DNA of 15,858 bases from the NCBI GenBank assembly GCA_023458215.1, contig JAEXAJ010000147.1:1-15858 (forward strand), given 5' to 3'. The first letter of the stretch is position 1, and the number at the start of each line of letters is the position of its first letter. This document shows positions 4,726-12,713 of the stretch, piece by piece. A program made the position numbers and the translations under genes. The stretch is from Bacteroidota bacterium. GTDB taxonomy: Bacteria; Bacteroidota; Bacteroidia; Bacteroidales; Bacteroidaceae. Under the pieces are notes generated by a model, which saw only the letters and a program-made list of their open reading frames with translations, made no database searches and was not told the DNA's origin.

Positions 4726-7143
4726 TTAGAGTCTCCTCTGAATATCATCATTACTATTTCTTTGACCCTTACTACGAATATCTCCACCGAAAGTATAAGA
4801 AACTCCGATGCGGAAATTGGTAAAGGAGAACTGATTATCCACGGTCATCTTCATATTATTGGAGAGAGTCTCGAGTTTGGAATGACTGACAAAGATATTA
4901 TTGGCATTGAAACTGAGACTGAGTTTATTGTCCAGCATGCGGTAAAGCAAACCTGCACTGACACTGTAATTGGGCTGCATCAGATAGACACCATGATATT
5001 GGCGAGAGGAATAGGAACCGGAAAGCGTGGCTACAAATGTCTTTTTCTCATTCAGATAGAAAGTATTGCGCAGACTTGCATCATAGGCCCAACCTTTCTC
5101 TTCGGGAGAAGTAGTCGGCGCACTCGAAGTAGTACGACGATAGCTCACTCCATGCTGTGCGTATGTTTGCAGCCACTTAGTACGGAAGGTATAAGAGTTA
5201 TTAATACCGAAAGCATTTGTCGTCATAAAATTCTCCCAAAGGAAAGAACTTACATTCGTTTCAGGATCAAGACCTACCACCTGGAAAAACACATCATCCG
5301 AATAAGAGTAATAGGCAGATATATTGAGATTGTTTTTCAATGTATATCCCAATTCTGCATTATAAGTGTAACTCGGCTTCAAGTCCTCGCGTCCACAAGC
5401 AAATGTGTATTTGTTCTGATAGAACGGGAAGGGGTTAACCATGTTCTGCGAGGGGCGCGAAATGCGGTTGGAGAAACTAAGATTCAGCGCATGACCTTCA
5501 ACAGGGGCATACAAGAAGTAGAGCGTAGGGAACAGACGGGTATAATCGTGCTTGTCCTCCGTATCTTTGACTTCGGAAATACCGGTAGTGCTGGTGTGCT
5601 CCATTCGTAATCCCAGCTGCATGGAGAGGCGTTCGGAAAACTCGCGGCTATAATCGGCATAAAGAGCATAAATTTGTTCTTTATAGCGGAAATAATCATC
5701 CTGTACCAAACTCGGATCCGATGTATCGTAGTTGATACGGTTGCGGGTATTGGTGAAAGAAACTTTGGCACCTGCGGTTATTTTGTACTTCTCGAAGGGA
5801 AGATTAAAATCAAGAGCAGAAGAGAAAACATCTACCTTGCGGTTTTGCAAATAGCTGTAATCAAAGTTAGTACCCGGAATCTTTGTACCGTCCGGCAAAC
5901 GGGTTTCGGAGATGAAGCCCATGTTCTCGTCGCGGCTATCACGAAGGTAGTCCACGTCCCAAGTCATTTTCCGCCCTTTATCTCCCCAAGTCTTGTCGGT
6001 ATGGAAGTTCAGGTTGAGGCGGTCGGAACTATAATCGTTATTGCTATCGGAGAACAGGAGAGAGTCCAAACGATTGGCAGAGAGATCGTAGACCTTCGAC
6101 CATGAAAGTGTATTGTTGGGTTTTGGAGCACTGTGGTTATAGATGGCTTGCACGCCTACGGCCCAGTTTCTTTCCAACGCTACATCCACACCTGCCTGAG
6201 CATAATAGCTGTTCATATAGTTGGTATATTCCGAACGACTTTCCCAAGTATTCTTTGGGAAATAGCGTAAGTTCGTCTCAAGAGTTTCATAGCTGCCCTG
6301 TGTGGTTCCTCCGTTTATGAAAGAAGTCACACGGCCTTTGCTGATATTCAGGTTCAAGCTACCATAACCGTAGTTATCATTCTTACCGGCAATATAGGAA
6401 GCGGAGGCCGTACCACCCAAATAGTCTTTAGGGCGAGACTTCAGACGAATATTAATGATACCGGCATTTCCTGCCGCATCGTACTTGGAAGGAGGTGTGG
6501 TAATCACTTCTACCTTCAATATCTGAGAAGCGTCATAAGAACGGAGATAATCTATCAAATCATCACTGGTAAGCTTTGTTTCGCGGTCGTTGATATACAC
6601 CTTGATACCACCTTTGCCAATAATATCTATACTGTTCTGCCCGACACGCAGACCGGGTACCTCACGCAAAAGGTCGAGGGCATTTCCTCCGGCTGAGGCG
6701 ATGGTATTATGCGCTTCAAATACCACTCTATCCACCAAGCGCTTTACTACAGGACGGGCAGCAGTAACCGTTACCTCATCGAGCAAGGCGGAAGAAGTTT
6801 TTAAAGTCAACGTTCCGACATTCTTATTCTCTTGCAGAGAAACGGGTAAATAGAGATCTTCGCTACCAATAAGGGTAATGTGCAGCAGATATTCCCCTTT
6901 GGGTTGGGTAAAGGCAAAACAACCTTGGGGGTCAGTCAGCATACCGGTTATATAAGTACTGTCCTTGGCATTCTTCAGCAATATATTTGCTACCTCTACC
7001 GATTGTTTGTTATCATCTTGCACACAACCGGAAAGTTGATAGGTTTGTGCCGAAAGTGAAGTCAGCATCAATACGAGGAGTAATCCCAAGATAATTAATC
7101 GTCTACTTTTTACTTTGTTTCCAACTGATAGAACTGTTTTCAT
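4726..7143 (-). CDS. TonB-dependent receptor-like outer-membrane beta-barrel protein
   Basis: An 805-residue outer-membrane protein. It begins with a signal peptide (positively charged start, hydrophobic 16-30, likely cleavage after SLSA at 32). Residues about 34-112 form a carboxypeptidase-regulatory-like Ig fold (LSGCVQDDNKQSVEVANILL). A plug-like domain follows at about 115-235, with VVKRLVDRVVFEA, GNALDLLREVPGLRV, IKVYINDRE and the stretch EVITTPPSKYDAAGNAGIIN, all typical of the PF14905 (OMP_b-brl_3) family. The rest is a large beta-barrel ending near RIGVSYTFGG. I saw no canonical TonB box. There is no SusD partner, so it is not a SusC-type glycan importer. The substrate is unknown. It lies 222 nt downstream of a membrane regulator gene on the same strand, but has its own promoter candidate. 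Confidence 0.9.
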   Translation of the reverse strand: MKTVLSVGNKVKSRRLIILGLLLVLMLTSLSAQTYQLSGCVQDDNKQSVEVANILLKNAKDSTYITGMLTDPQGCFAFTQPKGEYLLHITLIGSEDLYLPVSLQENKNVGTLTLKTSSALLDEVTVTAARPVVKRLVDRVVFEAHNTIASAGGNALDLLREVPGLRVGQNSIDIIGKGGIKVYINDRETKLTSDDLIDYLRSYDASQILKVEVITTPPSKYDAAGNAGIINIRLKSRPKDYLGGTASASYIAGKNDNYGYGSLNLNISKGRVTSFINGGTTQGSYETLETNLRYFPKNTWESRSEYTNYMNSYYAQAGVDVALERNWAVGVQAIYNHSAPKPNNTLSWSKVYDLSANRLDSLLFSDSNNDYSSDRLNLNFHTDKTWGDKGRKMTWDVDYLRDSRDENMGFISETRLPDGTKIPGTNFDYSYLQNRKVDVFSSALDFNLPFEKYKITAGAKVSFTNTRNRINYDTSDPSLVQDDYFRYKEQIYALYADYSREFSERLSMQLGLRMEHTSTTGISEVKDTEDKHDYTRLFPTLYFLYAPVEGHALNLSFSNRISRPSQNMVNPFPFYQNKYTFACGREDLKPSYTYNAELGYTLKNNLNISAYYSYSDDVFFQVVGLDPETNVSSFLWENFMTTNAFGINNSYTFRTKWLQTYAQHGVSYRRTTSSAPTTSPEEKGWAYDASLRNTFYLNEKKTFVATLSGSYSSRQYHGVYLMQPNYSVSAGLLYRMLDNKLSLSFNANNIFVSHSKLETLSNNMKMTVDNQFSFTNFRIGVSYTFGGDIRSKGQRNSNDDIQRRL

Positions 7144-7196
7144 ATTCGTGTGATTTTTATGTTTTACACTTTACATTTACGTCCTTAACTCTCGTG

Positions 7197-7204
7197 CAAA
7201 GTTA
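7197..7204 (-). promoter_or_regulatory. -7 box of the receptor gene promoter
   Basis: TAACTTTG on the minus strand (7204-7197), followed by CA, is a full match to TAnnTTTG and gives a leader of about 45 nt before the ATG at 7143. The -33 side is weak: only a TTG about 16-17 nt upstream, which may mean the promoter needs an activator. Confidence 0.5.
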
Positions 7205-7307
7205 AAGGTAAAACACGTTACAAGCAGTCTATATCGGAAGATTAAAAGTCTATATAACGAAAACACATATCGCTATATTTCAATACTTTACAATTAAGTA
7301 ATTCTAT

Positions 7308-7364
7308 ATTACCCCTCTATTGATCTATATACTTCTCTTTAGAGGTAATTCTGTTCGGCCGAAC
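7308..7364. promoter_or_regulatory. Inverted repeat and perfect 12-bp palindrome behind the membrane regulator gene
   Basis: GTTCGGCCGAAC (7353-7364) is a perfect palindrome that touches the stop codon of the regulator gene. Next to it, ATTACCCCTCT (7308-7318) can pair with AGAGGTAAT (7341-7349) with a 2-nt bulge. Together they may end the four-gene operon or serve as binding sites upstream of the receptor gene. There is no clear T tract, so a rho-independent terminator is not certain. Confidence 0.4.
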
Positions 7365-7365
7365 T

Positions 7366-9060
7366 TCACAATAATCTGGGTTGACCTAAGATAAACTCTA
7401 CCACATCCTCTTTTTCCCCCATTCCCAATTTCTTGCGGATATTTGTTTTCCGCTGATAGATGGTAGGAATGCTTTGCTGTGTCACTACACTAATCTCCTT
7501 GGTAGAGAAATCGGCACAAAGCAAACAACAAAGCTGTTGTTCCTTGTCGATAAGTATTTCACCGAAGCGACGGGTCATTTTGGTGTAAAAGCTATTATAC
7601 ACACGGTCAATCACAGGATAAAGATCTTCCCATACCAGCAGACTCTCCACCGGAAGTTCATGATTGGTGATGCCGGATATACGACGAAGTAATTCTTGAT
7701 TTTGGGACGTAGGCTGTTTAGCTACCAACCGGATAATACCCAACTGCTTCAGAAGTATCTTTCGGAAGAATTGGCCGTCTTCTACTTCAGGAATGGCTTC
7801 CTCATTTTCGGTAGTTTGCAGATCAATAGCATCCGTTTCGGCATTCTTAGTAACCTCTTCGAGTAGGCGCGTCAATGTCTCCACCCGCTCTTCGGCTTCA
7901 ATCAATCTGTTACGCCGGTTCCGGATATATAAGAACGCGCCGCCACCTACAAGCACCAAGAGTAATAAGGCAAACAGCAAGGTAAGCTGTGCCTCTTGCC
8001 TTTCCACTGTTAATATAAGGTTCGCCTGCGAAAGAGATTCCTTGCTCTCGTCCTTACGCCTGACAGTACTATGCACGGCAGAAAGTGCATTTGCCACAGA
8101 GTCATTATAACGCATCACATTCAATACATCAAATGTACGGTGGCGCGTATAGTCGATCATAGCCTGATACACCGATGCTATATTTTCTTCCGTCAGAAAC
8201 TTCTCACTACCGGCTGCTCTTCTACGCTCCCTGTTCAGATAGTATTGTGCCGAATCAAGTAATTCGTCTTTCAGGAAGACTTCCACCTTTACCAAATCTC
8301 CCATACTTAACTGCGCCGAATCTTTCACATACTGTTCCATACGGCGAATCGTGGTAATTGCTCCGGTATACTCCTTCATCAGATAGGCCTGCAACTGAGC
8401 ATAGTTACGCAAAAAATGAACGATTTTGGTGGTATCTCCCGCCTGCATAGCTAGCTCCACACTACGATTCATATAATAAGATGCCGAATCTTCACTCTGC
8501 AATCCCATAGCAACTCCCATAGAGAAACAAAGCTGAGCCTCTTCTTTCAAAGCTATAGCGGCACGGAATGTTTCTATCGCTTTAGCATAATCTTTCCAAA
8601 CATATACATACCAATAAGCCTTTGATCCCATCATGTCTATTACCTTTGCGGTGTCACGCAAGGCTTTAGCTTCGACAATACCGCTATCAATGACAGCCAT
8701 AGATTGCTTATATTCCTTCAGCCAATACAAGTACGAAGCTTTCAACTGATACGAAAGCAACTTCTTCAAAGTGTCATTCCGAGAGATATAATAATTGAAA
8801 GCAGGTAATATCAGGGAATCTTCCGCCATGGAATTATTATATTTGTAGTGCACATAAGTCTTCAGCCACCCATACAAAAGCCTCTCCTCACCCGAAAGTT
8901 GTGACGGTTCTTCGATCCGTGCCAACAGAGAGTAAATGCTATCCACACTCACTTCCACCTGTTCGTCGGCCAAGCGCAACAAACGCCCTGCATCGGCTTT
9001 CCGACAACCGGCAAAACCCAACAACACCAAAATGAATCCCAGGAAAAGCAATCGTTTCAT
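7366..9060 (-). CDS. Membrane-anchored TPR regulator with C-terminal LuxR-like helix-turn-helix
   Basis: A 564-residue one-component regulator type common in Bacteroidetes. A lipobox LGFAGC ends at C19, so the N terminus is probably lipidated outside the cytoplasm. Residues about 30-340 are helical repeats of TPR type (for example YWLKEYKQSMAVIDSGIVEA and KDYAKAIETFRAAIAL). One membrane helix spans about 359-379, followed by a basic stop-transfer (RNRRNR) and a coiled coil at 386-405. Residues about 504-550 form a helix-turn-helix (STKEISVVTQQSIPTIYQRK, then IRKKLGM), typical of LuxR-like output domains. The TPR part is thus placed in the periplasm and the DNA-binding end in the cytoplasm. 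It is the last gene of a four-gene operon, 7 nt after the lyase gene, and upstream of the receptor gene. Ligand and target are unknown. Confidence 0.85.
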   Translation of the reverse strand: MKRLLFLGFILVLLGFAGCRKADAGRLLRLADEQVEVSVDSIYSLLARIEEPSQLSGEERLLYGWLKTYVHYKYNNSMAEDSLILPAFNYYISRNDTLKKLLSYQLKASYLYWLKEYKQSMAVIDSGIVEAKALRDTAKVIDMMGSKAYWYVYVWKDYAKAIETFRAAIALKEEAQLCFSMGVAMGLQSEDSASYYMNRSVELAMQAGDTTKIVHFLRNYAQLQAYLMKEYTGAITTIRRMEQYVKDSAQLSMGDLVKVEVFLKDELLDSAQYYLNRERRRAAGSEKFLTEENIASVYQAMIDYTRHRTFDVLNVMRYNDSVANALSAVHSTVRRKDESKESLSQANLILTVERQEAQLTLLFALLLLVLVGGGAFLYIRNRRNRLIEAEERVETLTRLLEEVTKNAETDAIDLQTTENEEAIPEVEDGQFFRKILLKQLGIIRLVAKQPTSQNQELLRRISGITNHELPVESLLVWEDLYPVIDRVYNSFYTKMTRRFGEILIDKEQQLCCLLCADFSTKEISVVTQQSIPTIYQRKTNIRKKLGMGEKEDVVEFILGQPRLL

Positions 9061-9067
9061 CTATCTT

Positions 9068-10237
9068 CTATTTATTTATCACTGCATGTTCCAACTGTTC
9101 CAACGCCTGCTCCAGTACGGAACGGGGGCAACCGATATTCAACCGCATAAATCCTTCACCCGGCTTGCCAAACATCATTCCGTCATTCAAAGCCAAATGC
9201 GCCTTATCCACAAACAATTGTTTTAGTTCTTCTTGTGTCAATCCTAATCCCCGGCAATCCAGATATACCAGATAAGATGCCTGCGGACGTATCATGCCGA
9301 TGCCGGGAATATGCTCTTTCAAATAATCCTCCGTAAAGTCGATATTACCTTGTATATAGGCAAGCATTTGTTCCAACCATTCTTCACCGTGCATATAGGC
9401 CGCTGCCGCACCGATATAAGCCAGCAAGTGGCCTTCGCAGAACTCGCCTGCCTCCATAAAGTCCATGAAACGACGACGGATATCTTCATTGAGCACAATT
9501 GCATACGAACTGCCCAACCCCGGCATGTTGAATGCCTTGCTGGGTGCCATAAAGACCAACGAATTCTGTGCTGCCGCCTCCGAAACCGTTGCAAAGGGAT
9601 GGTGTTTATAAGGTGGTAAGGTAAGGTCAGCATGTATCTCGTCGGAAATAACAAAAGTATGATTTTCCAGACAGATGTCAGCTATCTGCTGCAACTCTTC
9701 AACCGTCCAAACACGTCCTCCCGGGTTGTGAGGATTACAGAGAATAAGTACTTTGCAGCCCTTTATATCTTCGCGAAAGCGGTCGAAGTTTATGTGATAA
9801 TGCCCGTCATATAAATCCAAAGGAGAATAGACAACTTCACGCCCCATACGTTCTGTTACCAGGAAGAACGGATGATAGACCGGTGTCATCACCATCACCT
9901 TATCGCCGGGATGGGTAAAACATTGCAAAGCAAATGCCTGCCCACGGACTATACCGGGGATGAAGGTCAGCATCTCACGTGTTACCTTCCATTGGTGACG
10001 CCGTTCCAGCCAACTACAAATAGATGTAGACCAATCTTCACAAGCGTATGTATAACCCAGGATTTCATGTTCCAAGCGTTTACGTAAAGCATCCATTACA
10101 AAAGGAGGAGTACGAAAATCCATATCAGCCACCCACATGGGAAGCAAATCATCACGTCCCCAAACATTCTTTACGCCATCCCATTTTACGGAATCAGTAC
10201 CACGGCGCTCTATCACTTCATCAAAATTGTATTTCAT
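9068..10237 (-). CDS. PatB/MalY-type PLP-dependent C-S lyase (cystathionine beta-lyase-like aminotransferase fold)
   Basis: A cytoplasmic fold-type I PLP enzyme of 389 residues, the usual length for the PatB/MalY group, which cleaves cystathionine or cysteine conjugates to a thiol, pyruvate and ammonia. The N-terminal signature is strong: RRGTDSVKWD (11-20) and LPMWVADMDF (32-41). Active-site residues visible are Y121, N168 in CNPHNPGG, D199 in VISDEIHAD, the PLP lysine K234 in APSKAFNMPGLG, and R365 in FMRLNIGCPR. I start at the ATG at 10237; the same frame is open further upstream but there it overlaps the protease gene. It lies 14 nt after the CPBP gene and 7 nt before the regulator gene. 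True substrate cannot be told from sequence. Confidence 0.9.
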   Translation of the reverse strand: MKYNFDEVIERRGTDSVKWDGVKNVWGRDDLLPMWVADMDFRTPPFVMDALRKRLEHEILGYTYACEDWSTSICSWLERRHQWKVTREMLTFIPGIVRGQAFALQCFTHPGDKVMVMTPVYHPFFLVTERMGREVVYSPLDLYDGHYHINFDRFREDIKGCKVLILCNPHNPGGRVWTVEELQQIADICLENHTFVISDEIHADLTLPPYKHHPFATVSEAAAQNSLVFMAPSKAFNMPGLGSSYAIVLNEDIRRRFMDFMEAGEFCEGHLLAYIGAAAAYMHGEEWLEQMLAYIQGNIDFTEDYLKEHIPGIGMIRPQASYLVYLDCRGLGLTQEELKQLFVDKAHLALNDGMMFGKPGEGFMRLNIGCPRSVLEQALEQLEHAVINK

Positions 10238-10251
10238 AAGCTTTGAGTTTT

Positions 10252-10866
10252 TTAAATCGGGAAAAATATAAAGACTGCCACATCCCACAATGCATGTGAA
10301 AGTATGATTGCGGCAAATCTGTTGGGAAAGAAGCGATAAAGCGCTCCCCATACCACACCGGCCACCAGTGCCGCCATCAGCAACATAAAGTTGCAAGAAC
10401 CCGCATGCACCAATGCGTATAAAGAGGTGGCTACCAGAAAGCCTACATTCGGATTCCATTTATCAGAAAGTGTGCGTTGCACATAACCACGCCAAAAGAT
10501 TTCTTCGGCAGGTCCAATCAGGAACAGCATCAATACGGCCAATAACCAGGGCGACTCCCCTTCTTTCATTCCATAAATAGAGTCTACTTGCGGGCGGGCG
10601 AAATCAAATATCCAAGTCGAAATCTTATCTCCCATCCAAAAGAAGCCCCATAATACAACGGCAATGACGATGCCTAGCAATATATTAGATAAGTTCCATT
10701 TCACATCCTTCCACCAACCGGGACGGAATAGGGTAGCAAATACCGACAAAGTCAGTGCAGACCCGGTCATCATCCACCAGAAATTTACATAAGGGGCAGT
10801 CCAAGGCGAGAACATGATAGTCCACAGCACTGCTGCTAATAGGATAGTAAAAATCAATTTCTTCAT
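10252..10866 (-). CDS. CPBP family intramembrane glutamic protease
   Basis: A 204-residue protein with about six hydrophobic segments (near 4-20, 28-47, 60-78, 107-120, 141-157, 160-177 and 184-203). The CPBP/Abi motifs are all present: E121-E122-x3-R126 (GPAEEIFWRGY), H154 in LVHAGS, and H191 with D195 in LSHALWD. These form the glutamate/histidine active site of the Rce1-like protease superfamily. Its ATG overlaps the stop of the prenyltransferase by 4 nt, so the two are translationally coupled. In eukaryotes Rce1 processes prenylated proteins, which makes the pairing with a prenyltransferase striking, but UbiA enzymes modify small aromatic acceptors, so a direct link is not implied. Bacterial members also act in bacteriocin immunity or maturation. 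Confidence 0.9.
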   Translation of the reverse strand: MKKLIFTILLAAVLWTIMFSPWTAPYVNFWWMMTGSALTLSVFATLFRPGWWKDVKWNLSNILLGIVIAVVLWGFFWMGDKISTWIFDFARPQVDSIYGMKEGESPWLLAVLMLFLIGPAEEIFWRGYVQRTLSDKWNPNVGFLVATSLYALVHAGSCNFMLLMAALVAGVVWGALYRFFPNRFAAIILSHALWDVAVFIFFPI

Positions 10867-11756
10867 ACCAACAAAGTTGCTATAGCAAACGATAATGCAA
10901 ATATCAAACTAAATAGTAACTGGAGTTTCGCAGTCATTTCATCCAAATTAGCGATCGCCGCCTCTCCTTTCCGGGGTAGTTGAGATACCATCCGCACATT
11001 TCCGATTGCCGGAATTAAAGCCACTGCAACCAGTAACGTCCACAAAGGGAAAGTTCCGGCGACTGCACACCCTGCTATCCAGCCAAATGGGAAAAGTATC
11101 TCGGCACAATATACATACATAGACATTTTACCTCCCAGCTTCATAGCCAATGTACGTATGTCGGCATGAGAATCCGTACGGATATCCCGTGTATTATTGG
11201 CATGAAGTATGGCCACTGTAATAAGTCCCACAGGTATGGCTACCCACAGCACATCCCAATTGAATACGCCGGTGGTCACGTATGACGTTCCCAAAGTGGG
11301 CAGGAAAGCGTATGCCAGGAAGATAACGACATCTCCCCATGCGTGATATTTCAACGGTGGATAGAGCAAGGCGCATGCGGCACCACCTATACCTATATAT
11401 AACAGTGGAAATCCCGTACAGAGCAACAATCCGATACCGCCCATAAGTGCCACTGCCAACAAGCCCAATGACAAACGGTAAATCTCTTTAGGAGCGAACA
11501 TTCCTCCGGTCAAAGTCTTCACCCCATACGTATCTTTTGTATCTACTCCGCGTTTGAAGTCGAAATAGTCACTCCACGTATTACCGGCAGCATGAAAAAT
11601 GACAATGTTGACTAAAGCCCATATTCCGTTTATCCAGTTTATATCGTTCTGCAACCAATACAAATAGGTTAATGTTACCAACACCGGCATCGCCGAAGCC
11701 GGAAACGACCAGGAACGAGTAGCAATCAGCCACTCCTTGAAAGAATGCTTCTTCAT
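10863..11756 (-). CDS. UbiA-superfamily prenyltransferase, MenA-like
   Basis: A 297-residue integral membrane protein with about eight to nine helices. It starts WLIATRSWSFPASAMPVLVT (9-28), resembling MenA N termini. The first Asp-rich prenyl diphosphate/Mg site is N59-T-W-S-D63-Y-F-D66, and the second is NNTRDIRTDSHADIRTLA (187-204) with D191, D195 and D199. MenA attaches a polyprenyl chain to 1,4-dihydroxy-2-naphthoate in menaquinone synthesis. Here the usual GKxTLA ending of the second motif is DIRTLA, and no other men gene is near, so the acceptor could differ. The start at 11756 is set by family length; an upstream in-frame stretch runs antisense inside the phosphatase gene. It heads a four-gene operon and diverges from the HAD gene with an 85-nt gap. 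Confidence 0.88.
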   Translation of the reverse strand: MKKHSFKEWLIATRSWSFPASAMPVLVTLTYLYWLQNDINWINGIWALVNIVIFHAAGNTWSDYFDFKRGVDTKDTYGVKTLTGGMFAPKEIYRLSLGLLAVALMGGIGLLLCTGFPLLYIGIGGAACALLYPPLKYHAWGDVVIFLAYAFLPTLGTSYVTTGVFNWDVLWVAIPVGLITVAILHANNTRDIRTDSHADIRTLAMKLGGKMSMYVYCAEILFPFGWIAGCAVAGTFPLWTLLVAVALIPAIGNVRMVSQLPRKGEAAIANLDEMTAKLQLLFSLIFALSFAIATLLV

Positions 11757-11781
11757 AAGTAAATTACCATTTATTTGCTCG

Positions 11782-11789
11782 CAAAAGTA
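11782..11789 (-). promoter_or_regulatory. -7 box of the prenyltransferase operon
   Basis: TACTTTTG on the minus strand (11789-11782), a full match to TAnnTTTG, 26 nt upstream of the ATG at 11756. No convincing -33 TTTG is seen. In the same divergent gap TAATTTCG (11811-11818, plus strand) may serve the HAD gene but misses one consensus base. Confidence 0.45.
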
Positions 11790-11841
11790 CAAAATATCTT
11801 CGTTTTTGAGTAATTTCGCACCCAAGATAAAAAAGACCCTT

Positions 11842-12636
11842 ATGATAAAAGCCCTATTTTTTGACATCGACGGTACATTAGTCAGTTTCGATACCCACCG
11901 GATACCGGCTTCCACCATCGAAGCATTGACTGCCGCCAAAGCCAAAGGCATACATATTTTCATTGCTACCGGACGTCCCGGCGTTATCATCAACAATCTT
12001 TCCGAACTACAGGAACGTAACTTGATAGACGGTTACATCACCATGAACGGCGGTTACTGCTTTATAGGACAAGATGTTATCTATAAAAGTGCTATCCCTG
12101 CCGGAGATGTGCAGACCATGATGCAGTATTGTACCGACAAAAATATTCCATGTATCGCCGTAGGTGAACATGATATTTGCGTTTGCCAGCCTAACGAACT
12201 GGTCAATCAAATCTTCCATGAATTTCTGAAAGTTGATATCATCCCCGTCAAAACTCCTGAGGAAGCTATACAAGGAAAGGAGATCTTTCAAATGACCCCT
12301 TTCATCACCGAAGAAGAGGAAAAAGAAATCCTTCCTTCCATCCCCAACTGCGAGATAGGCCGCTGGTTTCCTGCCTTTGCCGATGTTACCGCCAAAGGAA
12401 ATACCAAGCAAAAAGGCATCGACGAAATAATCCGTCATTTCAATATCCGCCTGGACGAAACCATGGCTTTCGGTGATGGTGGCAATGATATCAGCATGTT
12501 GCGCCACGCAGGTATCGGTGTAGCTATGGGAAATGCCAAAGAAGATGTACAAGCGGTAGCCGACTACATCACCACCTCCGTTGATGACGACGGCATAGCC
12601 AATGCACTAAAACACTTTGGAGTAATTGAGAATTGA
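11842..12636 (+). CDS. Cof-type HAD-IIB sugar phosphatase, BT4131-like
   Basis: A 264-residue cytoplasmic phosphatase with all four HAD motifs: D8-I-D10-G-T (nucleophile and acid/base), T43 in IATGR, K189 in GNTKQKGID, and G211-D-G-G-N-D216. The type C2b cap lies between motifs II and III (about 85-185). It strongly resembles, from memory, B. thetaiotaomicron BT4131, a structurally characterised HAD enzyme acting on hexose phosphates; phrases such as THRIP, NNLSELQ, GYITMNG, FITEEEEKE and CEIGRW are shared in the same order. The start at 11842 puts DIDGT at the normal place; the frame is open to 11737 but lies in the divergent promoter and neighbour gene. The final codons and stop fall within AATTGAG repeats. 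Detoxifying or balancing sugar phosphates is the likely role. Confidence 0.92.
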   Translation: MIKALFFDIDGTLVSFDTHRIPASTIEALTAAKAKGIHIFIATGRPGVIINNLSELQERNLIDGYITMNGGYCFIGQDVIYKSAIPAGDVQTMMQYCTDKNIPCIAVGEHDICVCQPNELVNQIFHEFLKVDIIPVKTPEEAIQGKEIFQMTPFITEEEEKEILPSIPNCEIGRWFPAFADVTAKGNTKQKGIDEIIRHFNIRLDETMAFGDGGNDISMLRHAGIGVAMGNAKEDVQAVADYITTSVDDDGIANALKHFGVIEN

Positions 12637-12704
12637 GAATTAAAAATTGAGAAATAATACTCAGTTAATAACAAATAACTTATAACTAATAACTTATAAC
12701 TAAT
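12624..12704. repeat. AT-rich short tandem repeats between phosphatase and helicase genes
   Basis: AATTGAG occurs at 12624, 12631 and 12645, the first two in tandem and overlapping the phosphatase stop codon. AACTTATAACTAAT occurs as two exact 14-bp tandem copies (12677-12690, 12691-12704). Similar low-complexity spacers are common between Bacteroides genes. No promoter with the TAnnTTTG box is visible here, so the helicase may be read from the phosphatase promoter. Confidence 0.7.
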
Positions 12705-12713
12705 ACCTCCCCA

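Noticed and set aside
4630..5610. A 326-codon open frame on the plus strand antisense to the receptor gene
   Set aside because: It lies fully opposite the clear beta-barrel reading frame, has no recognisable domain, and its start falls in the 22-bp repeat. It is a by-product of codon bias on the other strand.
4726..7143. Polysaccharide utilisation locus receptor (SusC)
   Set aside because: No SusD-like gene, no glycoside hydrolase and no SusC-type plug signature. The sequence fits the PF14905 barrel family instead.
10238..10459. Upstream extension of the PLP lyase frame by about 74 codons
   Set aside because: It overlaps the CPBP protease gene out of frame and has no family similarity. The ATG at 10237 gives the normal family start.
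11757..11996. Upstream extension of the prenyltransferase frame
   Set aside because: It runs antisense into the HAD phosphatase and through the divergent promoter. Family length and the -7 box at 11782-11789 favour 11756.
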